Shown here: positions 1 through 10,581 of the stretch, one piece after another
Layout: each line of letters begins with the position of its first letter
Position numbering within the stretch: position 1 is the stretch's first letter
Assembly: GCF_001641265.1 (NCBI RefSeq)
Contig: NW_020167520.1
Coordinates: 2,170,001 to 2,234,000, forward strand
Direction: 5' to 3'
Origin: Pseudogymnoascus destructans
Lineage: Eukaryota; Ascomycota; Leotiomycetes; Thelebolales; Thelebolaceae
DNA: 64,000 nt
Program-made: the position numbers and the translations under genes
The notes under the pieces: model-generated
Seen by the model: the letters and a program-made list of their open reading frames with translations, nothing else
What the model was told of the DNA's origin: nothing
The model's database searches: none

Positions 1-24
1 TATATAAGTTATAGAATTAAATAA

Positions 25-1914
25 TTAAAAAAGATTTGGATCAATATTGTCAGGCAGTGATTGATCATCACAGCCACCGTCACTTGCATCGTGAATCATG
101 TCGTAGTCCAAGCCTGCAAAGTTCACGTACCCACTCTCCTCGATGGCTAACAGTCGGTCCGCCTCCTCCTCCTCCTCACGTTTCTTCTGTGTAACGTCCG
201 GGTCAATGATTTCTGTACGTAAGCCAATTGGTGGCTCCGTGTCTGGGTTACTTTTTTGAAATTCATGTAGGTCCTTTTTCCGTGTACGTTCTGCCTTCCG
301 TGCATCGATGCCAGCACGGAGCTGCATCTTACGCTCAACGTTCACCATGCGTGTTCTCTCTCTTTTCTCCCGTGCTTCTTCTAAAAGTTGCTCCTTTACC
401 TTCTTCTCATAAATCCTTTGCCGTGCATGTTCAACTGTAATAGCACCGCCTTTTTGAATAGATTTCCGACTTCTAACCTTCCGCTGTCGTTGCTCAGTCA
501 TAATAGTAGTAATTTGTACAAGCTCTGACTGGAACAGCTCAGCCTCTGTTAACTGAGTTTGGATTTCAGTATAAGAAGATGCCCACTTTTGCCGTGACGG
601 TGAACTAAGGATCTTATCAAATGTTTGACTCCATGTTGAAAGATCATAACTTGCTTGAAATGCGCGTTGTGGTGTTTCTAAAACTTCTGGTTTTGCATAT
701 ATAGCAACCTTCTCTTGAATCTTTTCATAGTTAGGTGGCCAAATACCTGCATCTCTAAAAGACTTGATACAGTTACCCTTTGTAAATGTCTGCTTACGGA
801 TAGTAGACAAGTCTCTAAAGAAAGATATAACATTATAATCTGTATCAAAATTCCGGATTGCTTGTTGAATTGCACGTCGGTGCCAATGTTTATATTGTGC
901 AAACACAGTAACATCTAGCGGTTGTAGAATATGCGTAAGATGAGACGGAAACACATGTAAGTGTATATTGTGTTGATGTGCAAGTATTATAAACTCTGGA
1001 ACTTCATGTGAGACATGAGAGTCCATTATTAACAATTTCGTTCTTATAGACGGTGTATGTTGAATAAAATGCTGTAGATATTCCATTGCAAGCTCAGAGT
1101 TTGTATATCCGGAATCGGATACTGCAACTTTCTCATCACCGTGTAGATTGTCATGGTACCAACTTTCCATGTGTAATTTTCCTTGTATAATAAGGAACGG
1201 TGGAAGTGCAATGCCAGCAGCTGAAATTGTCTCTATAACTGTAAGACTTTGTCTGTTCTCTGGAGCTTGTATATAAAGCTATAAATATTAGAATAATATA
1301 AAGTAAGATAAGTAGAAACAACTTACCTCCTTTACTGCAGATGGTACCAACACATGTTCACCGGTGCTCATTCCTACACGGAATCCAACTTCATCAAAGT
1401 TGTAGATATCACCTGCAGTAATATCTAGTTGATTACACACATCTTTAAATTCATAAAACCATTCTTTAATAGCTGATACTTCATGAGATGCAACCCGTGC
1501 TGCTTCAATTGGCCGGGTTTTTATTGTATGGAAGTTGTGTTGTTGTGTCTTAATCCATGTCTGGAACCACCGTTGTGATGGTGGTGCACGTGTTGGAGTT
1601 TCTGCTGCACGTAGTTGGCAGATGGCACTGAACACCATAGGCTTAGTTGCACCGTACCCATTTTCGTACGAGCGTTGGATGTATCTTTGTATAGCTGTAA
1701 CTTGTACATCAGACAGTACTCTGTTCTGGCCTCCGCGTGGCACAGCGGTGCGTTGTGGTGATGCGCGTCGTTGTCGTAGTCGTATAGTCCGGAGCGTACT
1801 TGGGTTTACTCTGTACATCCGTGCTACTGTAGCACTCTTCTCTGTTGGGTTTTCATTTAAAAATTCAATGGCATTTAAAAGAGCTTCATTTTTATTTACT
1901 TCAACTACCGGCAT
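25..1914 (-). CDS. Fot1/pogo-like DDE transposase, two exons
   Basis: Predicted DDE transposase that cuts and pastes its own element, normally at TA sites. I join exon 1 (1914..1327, ATG at 1914) to exon 2 (1278..25). The 48-bp intron 1279-1326 has a GTAAGT donor and a TTTATAG acceptor and keeps the frame, giving 613 aa. The N-terminal ~110 residues are a helix-turn-helix DNA-binding region (GGQNRVLS, then a CENP-B-like part). The catalytic triad is visible as FDEVGF near residue 180, LIMDSH and LQPLDV. The C-terminus is a basic coiled coil rich in Glu/Arg. No frameshift or internal stop is seen, so it may be intact. The distal terminus lies outside the window. A related intron at the same place is seen in the decayed copy near 55.2 kb. 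Confidence 0.85.
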
Positions 1915-2052
1915 AGTTGTGGTTGTAGTTGTGCTCGTTGTCGGTCATGTTCATGGTCGGTCGTGTCGCGTCGTGAGTCCGCTCCCGAAGTGTCCCACAA
2001 TCGCTTTCGCGTCCCAGTTCGCTTTCGCCAACCGCCTCCAGGCGGTGGTTTG

Positions 2053-2609
2053 AGAACCAACGATTACTAAGTTTGTGGCTAGTGTTAAGTCTGAGCCACC
2101 GTAAAACAGACAGTAATTAGCAAATCCTGATAGCAGTTTTATTTCCCCTTCATGCGCCACAATCATCGATAGCGGTGTTTCGCGGCGTAACTCTAGATTT
2201 ACTCGGTCTTCTGGGATCCTAGCCTGAGATACTGATGAGTGCAAGTGGTGTGATGACAAATCTGGATCTTGATCTCGTACCTCGGTCATTTGCTTATTAC
2301 TCTCTTCATATATGCTAGTTATCAGTAATTGGTCGATGATTGTCCGAGAAAATGCGTTATTATTTCCACCTGCTCCGTTGTTGGTTACCGAGCGCACCCT
2401 GTCAATATTATCCCCGAGGTATGCAGGGATTGGTAGGTCTCGTTCATCTGCATATAAGTAATCTTTGGTCGCACACAAGTCGAACAGTTGCAAGACTTCA
2501 TAAATGCCAACTCTCGCAAGTCCTTCCAGCCGACCTCATAGTTCAAGGGCTCAACCTCAAAAGTCTTGCTGATGGCATCGATATCAAGCCCTCTCATTTC
2601 GGAATTCAT
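2053..2609 (-). pseudogene. Fragment of a fungal hypothetical gene, cut by the Fot1-like element
   Basis: The minus strand carries a readable fragment with the segment HEGEIKLLSGFANYCLFYGG followed by TNLVIVGSQT. I recall this pattern from fungal hypothetical proteins that resemble PD-(D/E)XK nuclease-like domains, where a catalytic E-x-K would follow (VIVEAK); here the sequence leaves the family after VGSQT. At that point, near 2050, the DNA becomes the GC-rich palindromic end of the neighbouring Fot1-like element. Upstream, two overlapping frames (ATG at 2609 and the frame ending 2493) suggest a frameshift or an intron. I read it as a host gene broken by transposon insertion. The family assignment is from memory and weak. 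Confidence 0.4.
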
Positions 2610-3292
2610 AGTGCAAGTGATGTACGAGGAGCATTCGAGCTTCCGATGACTATGAAATGTTATTCATAAGTTGCAAAGTGTTAGTGGGGTTGGGATCGAG
2701 AGCTTTATCGAGATGCTAGATATGCTTAAAATTAGTTCCCGAAACTTAAAATAGCACCCGTACAAAGTAAATTTTGGAGGGGATGGTACGACCCTAAGAC
2801 GTGATATCGTATAGTGTAATGCGGCTGTTCCTGGGTCCATCAGAGGACGTGTGGGATCAGAGTTTGGGAGTGGCCTGAATAGCAACTCGGGTGACCTAAA
2901 ATGAAAGGAGGGATACTAGTATGAAGCTACGAATTGACATCCGCAACTGTAGCTGGTGGGTTTCATCGTTGTTATTGGGTTTTGAGTGGTTAGACGCTCT
3001 ACAAGTTACAATTTCAGTCCCTAGTGATTGATATATATAATTACTATAAATATCGATGACGGGCAAGGAGTCCTACGACCTATTTCGAAGCTCTTGAGGG
3101 CCAGAGATGGGTTGTAACTAGTGGTAAGCTATCTATAATTGGCTACCAAGTTCGACTTTGAGCTAGCCAACCTACATATGGCTCTATCGTGAAAACCTAG
3201 TAATAGACTATAAAAGGCCAAGACCAATTGATTGGCTATCATTTGTCGAAATTCAGGATTGGCTACGTTAGGTTCTAACCCCACTTCCTACT
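2610..3292. other. Stretch without a recognisable gene
   Basis: No convincing coding region, RNA gene or repeat family is visible. It is AT-rich and in every frame broken by stops. It lies between the broken host gene and the first solo LTR. Confidence 0.4.
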
Positions 3293-4234
3293 TGTAATGG
3301 TGGGTGCACCAGATGTGAGGATCTAGCCACCCAAGGAAGGGATGAATTTACTAAGACAACACACTGTCTTAGGAAAAAGAGCCAAAGGGTCATAGCTTAG
3401 ACTATTTCACAACGCAGCAATCAGGTGTGTGATGTAGTGAAGTGGTTCAGACAAGTTGCAACAAATGTTGAGTCTGGGAACTCAGGGGTAAGTCAGAGGT
3501 TAACACCTCACTGACTTTTCAGAAACAAGGAGTAACAAGATCAATGCTTGGAAGCTTGGAAAAGACGTGGAAGTATGTGATAGTCGATTTACTGTATTGT
3601 CTGCTTGCCCTTTCTTAAGGAAAGGGCAATCCTATTTATGCTAAAGGAATGTAGTTCTCTCATTTTCCAAGACTTTCCATGACTTACCAGGCTTGGTAAC
3701 TGTAGTCGACGTAAGAGAATCCCATAGAACCATCTCTTAGGTTTGTAGCCTATAGGAAGTAAAAGGAGGTCCAAGGTCAGAGTACCCCTATAGACAAATT
3801 ATGTCATAGACAAATTATGTCATAGACAAATTATGTCATAGACAAATTATGTCATAACTTAACCAATCTTGTGGGTAACTAAAGAGCGATGACATGTAAT
3901 GAATTATAGAGGTTCGTAGGAGCTTTTAGAGCTATCGTTCATGCTCCTAGGCCTCTAGTTGGTAGAGATATGTCATGTGGTAGTATGAGTGATGTCATGT
4001 AATGAATCATAGAGGGTTGTAGAGATATGCTATGTGGTAATATCGGCCCAGTAACTAAGGAGCGATGATGTGTAATGAATCATAGATGGTTGTAGCAATC
4101 GTTGAGTAGTATTGCTCTTGTTGTTGGTGTGATAAGCCAAAATATGTATAGTGACTTGTAGGTTTGAGGAGGAGATTTCAAAGTTTGCTCTTGAGTTTGA
4201 TAGCAAACTGAGTGCAACGAATGTCAGTATGACA
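3293..4234 (+). mobile_element. Solo LTR, copy A (TG...CA, 5-bp target duplication)
   Basis: A 942-bp repeat begins TGTAATGGTGGG and ends GTCAGTATGACA. It is flanked on both sides by CTACT (3288-3292 and 4235-4239), a 5-bp target duplication. TG...CA ends and a 5-bp duplication are the marks of an LTR inserted by retroviral-type integrase. No internal region adjoins, so it is a solo LTR left by LTR-LTR recombination. The same family occurs at 8113-8463/8926-9476, 9646-10581, 12640-13547, 29082-29917, 46886-47182 and 55508-56443. Short ORFs inside it recur in all copies and are not genes. Confidence 0.92.
3791..3854 (+). repeat. Four 16-bp tandem repeats inside solo LTR copy A
   Basis: The unit TAGACAAATTATGTCA is repeated four times head to tail. 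Other copies of this LTR have one unit here, so the array is a local expansion in this copy. Confidence 0.9.
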
Positions 4235-5652
4235 CTACTTCTATAATGTAAGTCGTGGCGTAACGCAACGGGTGTCATAACGCAACTGATAACCGAGGAT
4301 TACCAACTTGTAACTTGAATAACTCAACAATGGTGCATAGGAAAAGCATAGCGACGGCGGATTTAGAGTCTCGTATTACTCAGGCGATAACTGGTGTTCA
4401 AAATGGTGAATATAAAAGCTTGTATAAGGCTGCCCAGGACTTGGGGTTGACGCGGAGCACATTGATGCGACGTGTCAATGGGGGGTTATCTTGCCGTCAA
4501 GCCCGCCAACAACAGCAGAAACTCTCATATGCTCAGGAAAACGTACTTCTCAAGTGGATCAAAAACTTAACAATCAGTGGGTACTCTCCCAGGCATCGCT
4601 TATTAAAAGAAATAGCAGAGGAACTGCGTACAAAACGAACATACAATTTGGACAATGTGACACCCAACGTGCTTGAACTCCAACCACATGATACGCTTGG
4701 TGAGGACTGGGTTCCCCGATTCATTATATGACACCCACATCTCAAAGTTGCTATTGGACGTCGAATTGAGTCCATACGAATGGACGGGGCAACAAAACCA
4801 GTGCTTGATGCGTGATTTGACGCGTATCAGAAAGTGGTTCAAGAACACGGAATCGTCCAAAAAGACATATATAACATGGACGAGTCTGGATTTTCGATTG
4901 GGACAATGGAGTCAACGCGGTATAATACTCGATTCATCACTTCGTACAAAGCACCAGGCTCATCCTGGCTGTCAAGAATGGGTTTCGATGGTGGACTGTA
5001 TTTGCGCAGATGGAACAATTCTACCACCGCTCGGGATATTCAAAGGGTCGAACATCTTACAGAACTGGATACTGAATAGCATACGTAATGAATGGTTCTT
5101 TTCAGCAAATACAAAGGGTTGGACAAGTAACGTTCACGGTTTAGAGTGGTTGAGGCATGTTTTTGAACCGATAACCCGAGCAAAAGCAGGCAGACAACAC
5201 TGACTTATTTGTGATGGACGATTCACATATAAGCGGTAGCTTTATAGCACACTGTCTTCAAAATTGAATTGCGCTTCTTATCCTACCGCCTCATACATCA
5301 CACTTGCTGCAGCCGCTTGATGTTGCGATTTTTGGCCCTCTCAAAAAAACGGCTGACAGCGGCACTATCGCACTTGAACCAAGCACAACTCGTACGAATA
5401 CAGAAGTACGAGTGGATGGAAGCATATATTCGAGCACGATCAGATGTATGCAATTCTCAGAACATCGAATCTGCCTGGCGCGGTGCTGGTTTAATCCCAT
5501 TCAACCCGCAAAGAGCACTTCGTACGATGACCCGCAATGCAACACCCGAGCAAGAAAGACCAAGAACACCAACCCAGTTTGATATTTTTAATCAAGTCTT
5601 TGTAAATAGCTCGCCACCTGATCCAGCGATACTGCAAGATGCGAATAAGCTA

Positions 5653-7247
5653 ACGTAGTTCACAAGCGAGTCGCGTACACAAGCTCACCGCCGATTATTC
5701 CTTGGCATCATACGAAATCTCAACAATTAAGTAATTAAACTATTCTAACTCTTCGGCATTTGAATTATCAGATATATCTACAATATTTGGACAAGTTCAT
5801 ACGTTGTGACCAATTTGTCCGCAACATCTACAACAACATTTTTGCGGCTCAGTTTGCTTCATACGACCCCTACTTTCTCGCAAATCAGCTTGTAATTGTA
5901 TATTAGCCTCTCTTTGAGCCTCTGAGTCTTGGACAGCTTCGACAGTAAGTACTCCTCCTTCTTGCAATCGACGTTTCTTCATACGACGACGTCGACTAAG
6001 TAAGTCATTTGCTTTGCGAAGTGCAGCATTTTCTTCTCGTAATAACGTCAATTCGTGTATTGCACTCGCTGCACCTTTCGCAACCCGATCAATGCTTCGT
6101 AAAAGCAAAGTTGGTGAACTATTCTGATGTCGTATAATCCGGTCTTTAAGGTATGTTGATTGAGATTGTGTCTCAAGTACATTGTGCGGAGTTTTAGGTT
6201 CCCAAATCATAGGTAGAGTTGGCGTAGGCGTTGGTGTTGGCGTACGAAGTCGAACATCAAGCTTTGAGATTACATAGTCTGGATCGTACGGAACAAGCCC
6301 TGTAGCGCGAAACCCTGCTCGAATGTTTGATTCAATCATTGCTGTACGAAACGCTATGTGAAAGGCAGGGAAGAAATCTTCTTTCGAGATGTGTGTAATA
6401 TGCGCACGCATCAACTTCTCAATCTCAGTTCCGTATGAACGCTTTAATGGTCGAAAACAACCAACGTCAAGTGGCTGAAGGTTATGAGACGAATGTGCTG
6501 GCATGCAAAGAATAATAATATTCCAGTCCTTGCAATACATCTCAAATTCGATTGAGTGATGACTTTCGTGCCCGTCAAGAATCAAAAGTCGATATCTACC
6601 CTTCGTACGACTCTGTGTATGTCGATTAAAATGCTTAATCCAATCAAGCCCTCGCTCATTTGTTGTCCAGCCATTTGACGTAACAGCAACAACCCAATTT
6701 GACGGCAAAGAAGCGTTTTCATACCAAGACGAAAGGTGATTTTTCCCTGCAACAATAATAAATGGCGGTAGCGCATATCCGTATGATCCAATGCCTTGAA
6801 TTACTGTAATCCATTCCCTATTACCTTGCTGTGTCGTACGAGGTCTGCTCTTTTGTTCAGCATTCGTTACAACCATCTCAGATGATATTTGGCCCATTAA
6901 AAATCCCGTCTTGTCAAAGTTGTATATGTCCTCCTCGTGAATCCCATATTTAGTAATCATGTTTCGTACAAGTCGAAACCATGCGTTATACGCGTCAGGA
7001 TCTTCGCATTGAACTCGCTGATAGTCGATCTCTCAATGTCGTACGAGGAAGATTGTAGATTCGCGCAATGTGAGTTACACTTAGTTTTGGGTTTGATTTA
7101 AGCACTTGAAGTGCAAGAATCATACTTCTTTCTTCGTACGAAGTTGTCATGTTTAAAAAAAAAGTTATGTAAGTTTAAAGTCAAAAGTATGATGCCAAGA
7201 AAAAATTGGCGGTGAGCTTGTGTAGGCGACTCGCTTGTGAACTACGT
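5653..7247 (-). mobile_element. Inner pogo-like DNA transposon nested in the outer one
   Basis: A 1,595-bp element with terminal inverted repeats of about 42 bp: left ACGTAGTTCACAAGCGAGTC, right its reverse complement ending GTGAACTACGT. TA dinucleotides flank it at 5651-5652 and 7248-7249. Removing it and one TA restores the outer transposase frame exactly. The repeats contain two related words, ACAAGCGAG and ACAAGCTCA. It holds one decayed transposase gene on the minus strand. Confidence 0.92.
5797..7151 (-). pseudogene. Transposase of the inner pogo element, internally deleted
   Basis: The ATG at 7151 opens a short helix-turn-helix part (SVTHIARIYNLPRTTLRDRL). The frame then breaks, and about 100 residues expected between this motif and the catalytic domain are missing, including the second DNA-binding half. 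From about 7018 a long open frame runs to 5797. It contains NFDKTGF (first Asp; the usual following Glu is Lys), LLILDGHESH (second Asp), LQPLDVGCF (third Asp), a basic coiled coil, and a terminal CCHC-like cluster (CCCRCCGQIGH). The catalytic residues survive, but the deletion and frameshift should prevent a complete protein. Confidence 0.82.
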
Positions 7248-7715
7248 TACTTAATCCAACAATTAAGGACCATACGACTGTTGCAACACCAGTCCGCAGA
7301 TATATCCAAAAACTGACAACTGGGACTGAGCAAATTCATGTGCAAAGTATCGTCCACCAACATGATGCCAACAACTTACGGTCTATCATAAAGAAGTGTG
7401 CAACCCGTACGAAGGGAAAGAGGGTGGTTTTAAAGGGCCATTTCCATATCTCGACCCAAGAATTATGCGATGCAGTGGTGGAGGCTGAGAATGCTACAAA
7501 AAGTCGAGGTAGGAAAACATGAAAGGGAAAGGGAAAGGCAGTTGTGTACATTTCTGATAGTGATTGCGATGATGAAGAAGTGCTTCACGAGGATTCTGAG
7601 AGTGATACTGGGTCATGTATTATTGTTGATGTTTAGCTATTTAATTTTCTACGTCGTTCTCCTCTGATATCCGTTGCGTTATGACACCCATTGCATTATG
7701 CCACGACTTACGTTA

Positions 7716-8112
7716 GGCTTAGTGCATAGAGTTTTCCCGTAAACAATTTCCCGTCCGCTTATGCTTTGCTATGACTATTAATAAGTCTCAAGGCCAGTCG
7801 TTTAAGCATGTAGGTGTTGATCTATGGGCAGCTATGTTTAGTCATGGGCAATTCTACGTTGCAATGTCGCGGACGTCATCCGTAGCTGGCTTACACGTTC
7901 TACTTCCGGAAGGTGACAATACACACACTACACCAAACGTTGTATATCCAGAGGTATTATGTGATATTAATTAGAAATACTATCTATACTACTATTCTAC
8001 TGCTTACCTTAACTCTATTTACGGGTGGTTATGGGCATTTGCAGGTTTAATCCATAATATGTTTATGGGTTTAAATACCATCCGTAAACATCCGTAATCA
8101 TCTACGAGTTAC
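7716..8112 (+). pseudogene. Helitron remnant: C-terminal end of a Pif1-like helicase
   Basis: The frame beginning [19 protein letters not shown], followed by [15 protein letters not shown], is the C-terminal motif V/VI region of Pif1-type helicases, as found at the end of RepHel proteins that move Helitrons by rolling-circle replication. It ends at a stop at 7972-7974. The following AT-rich tail to about 8112 has short inverted words (TACGGGTGG / CCATCCGTA) that could be part of the 3-prime end. The rest of the helicase and the Rep domain are not present. The outer pogo element was inserted into this Helitron DNA. Confidence 0.75.
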
Positions 8113-8463
8113 TTAGCATAAATAGGATTGCCCTTTCCTTAAGAAAGGGCAAGCAGACAATACAGTAAATCGACTATCACATACTTCCACGTCTTTTCCA
8201 AGCTTCCAAGCATTGATCTTGTTACTCCTTGTTTCTGAAAAGTCAGTGAGGTGCTAACCTCTGACTTATCCCTGAGTTCTCAGACTCAACATTTGTACAA
8301 CTTGTCTAAACCACTCCACTACATCATACACTTGATTGCTGCGTTGTGGAATAGTCTAAGCTACGACCCTTTGGCTCTTTTTCCTAAGACAGTGTGTTGT
8401 CTTAGTAAAATCAGCCCTTCCTTGGGTGGCTAGATTCTCACATCTGGTGCACCCACCATTACA
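8113..8463 (-). mobile_element. Solo LTR, first third only, reversed (copy B)
   Basis: Reverse complement of about the first 350 bp of the ~0.94 kb LTR family. Its 5-prime LTR end (CCATTACA on the plus strand) is at 8463 and is followed by GGTGG (8464-8468). The remainder of this LTR lies in the opposite orientation at 8926-9476, which points to an inversion with one breakpoint inside the LTR. Confidence 0.88.
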
Positions 8464-8925
8464 GGTGGGCCGTGGCCCAAAGCGCCTCCCGCTCCAGCTA
8501 AAAGATCCGCGTCAGTCCCACTGCGCCCGCACGTCGTCGCCTGCTCGTGCAGTCACCTCCCGTGCTCCTCCCACCCACCGCCCCGATGACCCCTACTATG
8601 TTGGGAATGAGGAGCACCCCACCCACACCCCCCATGCCTTGATCGAGCGTTTCCAGGTCGCAAGCCCGGCCTCCCATAGGACGCTCCGCCTAGGGAACAC
8701 CCTTGCTGGGGTGGTGATGGATTTCATCACCGCTACCAATGCTGCCCCTCGCGGAACCTTCTATACGGAGGTCATGACAGGGCCAAGGCCAGAGGAGTAG
8801 CAAGAGGAAGATGGAGAGGGAGAGAGAGGGGAGGAGGCCTAAGGGCCGTATATTTATGTAAAATAGTGTAGAATAGTAAATGACACGCCTACGGGCAATG
8901 AACCTTGTTTATTTCTTGTAAAAAC
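8464..8925 (+). pseudogene. Displaced 3-prime part of the Cys-rich multi-exon gene
   Basis: A GC-rich block between two LTR halves. It has one open frame from the left edge to a TAG near 8798 (GRGPKRLPLQLKDPRQS, later LGNTLAGVVMDFITAT), then a purine-rich and an AT-rich tail. Its left edge GGTGG equals the 5 bp in front of the LTR at 12640, and a frame open from 12570 continues into this one if the LTR and one GGTGG are removed. I therefore take it as the missing end of the gene at 11.5-12.6 kb. Function unknown. Confidence 0.5.
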
Positions 8926-9476
8926 GTAGTTCTCTCATTTTCCAAGACTTTCCATGACTAACCAGGCTTGGTAACTGCAGTCGACGTAAGAGAATCCCAT
9001 AGAACCATCTCCTAGGTTCCTAGCCTATAGGAAGTGAAAGGAGGTCCAAGGTCAGAGTACCCCTATAGACAGATTATGTCATAACTTAACCAATCTTGTA
9101 GGTAACTAAGGAGCGATGACGTGTAATGAATCATAGAGGGTTGTAGAAGCTTTTGGAGCTACCGTTCATGTTCCTAGGCCTCTAGTTGATAGAGATATGT
9201 CATGTGTAGTATTAGCCCAGTAACTAAGGAGTGATGTCATGTAATGAATCATAGAGGGTTGTAGAGATATGCTATGTGGTCATATTGGCCCAGTAACTAA
9301 GGAGCAATGACGTGTAATGAATCATAGAGGGTTGTAGCAATCGTTGAGTAGTATTGCTCTTGTTGTTGGTGTGACAAGCCAAAATGTGTATAGTGACTTG
9401 TAGGTTTGAGGAGGAGATTTCTAAGTTTGCTCTTGAGTTTGATAGGAAACTGAGTGCAACGAATGTCAGTATGACA
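8926..9476 (+). mobile_element. Solo LTR, last two thirds, forward (copy C)
   Basis: Matches the LTR family from GTAGTTCTC to the end GTCAGTATGACA at 9476. It starts about 6 bp after the place where the reversed piece at 8113-8463 stops, so the two are halves of one LTR separated by inversion. The 3-prime flank is AGGTT (9477-9481). Confidence 0.88.
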
Positions 9477-9645
9477 AGGTTGCAGCCATAAGCGCTAGCC
9501 ATAGCACTAGCATGCCATCTCCCACCATCTCCCACATTGGTGCGTCCATCTCCCTTGCTACATTATATCGTGACACCACGTTGCACAGCAACTGCTTAAG
9601 AAAAGTCGAATGAAATGCATTGGCCGGAGGAGGAATGGCGGCTTG
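9477..9645. other. Short unique segment between two LTRs, probably LTR (U3) DNA of the gypsy copy at 13.5 kb
   Basis: No gene. Read in reverse it contains TGTCACGATATAATG beginning at 9575 and, at its edge, AACCT, the same 5 bp that starts the DNA at 13548. It may be the left part of the gypsy LTR that is now interrupted by copy E. Confidence 0.35.
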
Positions 9646-10581
9646 TGTCATACTGACATTCGTTGCACTCAGTTTGCTATCAAACTCAAGAGCAAACTTA
9701 GAAATCTCCTCCTCAAACCTACAAGTCAACATACATATCTTGGCTTATCACATCAACAACAGAAGCAATACTACTCAACGATTGCTGCAAACTCTTCGAC
9801 TACATCTGTTTATGCTACATACATCACGGCATATCATTTGGACACTCATTGAACAAGTTATTAAGAAAATCTCCTCCTTAAGGGGGTGGGCCAATACTAC
9901 CACATGGCATATCTCTACCAACTAGAGGCCTAGGAAGATGAACGATAGCTCTAGAAGCTTCTACAACCCTCTATGATTCATTACACGTCATCGCTCCTTA
10001 GTTACCCACAAGATTGGTTAAGTTATGACATAATTTATCTATAGGTACTCTGACCTTGGACCTCCTTTTCACTTCCTATAGGCTAGGAACCCAAGAGATG
10101 GTTCTATGGGATTCTCTTACATTCGCTACATGATTAGCAAGCTAGTTGTGGGTCGCACTTGATTTCTAATACATTTACCAAGCCTGGTTAGTCATGGAAA
10201 GTCATGGAAAATGAGAGAACTACACTCCTTTGGCATAAATAGGATTGCCCTTTCCTTAAGAAAGGGCAAGCAGACAATACAGTAAATCGACTAGCACATA
10301 CTTCTACGTCTTTTCCAAGCTTCCAAGCATTGATCTTGTTATTCTCTGTTTTTGAAAAGTCAGTGAGGTGCTAACCTCTGACTTACCCCTGAGTTCTCAG
10401 ACTCAACATTTGTTGCAACTTGTCTAAACCACTTCACCACATCATACACCTGATTGCTGCGTTGTGGAATAGTCTAAGCTACAACCCTTTGGCTCTGTTT
10501 CCTAAGACAGTGTGTTGTCTTAGTAAATTCATCCCTTCCTTGGGTGGCTAGATTCTCATATCTGGTGCACCCACCATTACA
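9646..10581 (-). mobile_element. Solo LTR, copy D
   Basis: Complete 936-bp copy of the LTR family in reverse orientation, flanked by GCTTG at 9641-9645 and 10582-10586. The matching 5-bp duplication shows that this copy is undisturbed, unlike its neighbours on both sides. Confidence 0.92.

Larger units (their letters stand above)
4330..7636 (+). pseudogene. Pogo-like transposase of the outer element (frameshifted, split)
   Basis: Start taken at the ATG MVHRKSIAT (4330). The N-terminal helix-turn-helix is readable to about 4725 and ends GEDWVPRFI. After a frameshift the frame resumes with NMDESGFSIG (first catalytic Asp, near 4876), shifts again to the SNVHGLEWLRHVFEP block, then MDDSH (second Asp, about 5214) and LLQPLDVAIFGPLKK (third Asp, about 5310). 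The reading frame is broken at 5650 by the inner element and continues in the same frame at 7250 through the C-terminal part (TKGKRVVLKGHF) to 7636. An in-frame TGA sits at 7520-7522. The order of motifs matches the intact relative at 34860-36620. Clearly a pseudogene. Confidence 0.85.
4246..7713 (+). mobile_element. Outer pogo-like DNA transposon, carrying a nested element
   Basis: The left end reads ATGTAAGTCGTGGCGTAACG and the right end is its near-perfect reverse complement (ending CCACGACTTACGT), about 40 bp of terminal inverted repeat, flanked by TA at 4244-4245 and 7714-7715. Inside the inverted repeat the heptamer TAACGCAAC occurs twice, likely paired transposase binding sites. A decayed pogo transposase on the plus strand fills the element and is split by a second element at 5653-7247. 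Its own insertion site lies in Helitron-derived DNA. Boundaries are firm; activity is unlikely. Confidence 0.88.

Noticed and set aside
9272..9535. Recurring ~80-aa frames containing LLSNSRANLEISSSNLQ, also at 4030, 9620, 12608, 29110, 47000 and 56164
   Set aside because: They lie inside the solo LTR copies, change with orientation and have no start context; they are shadows of a repeat.
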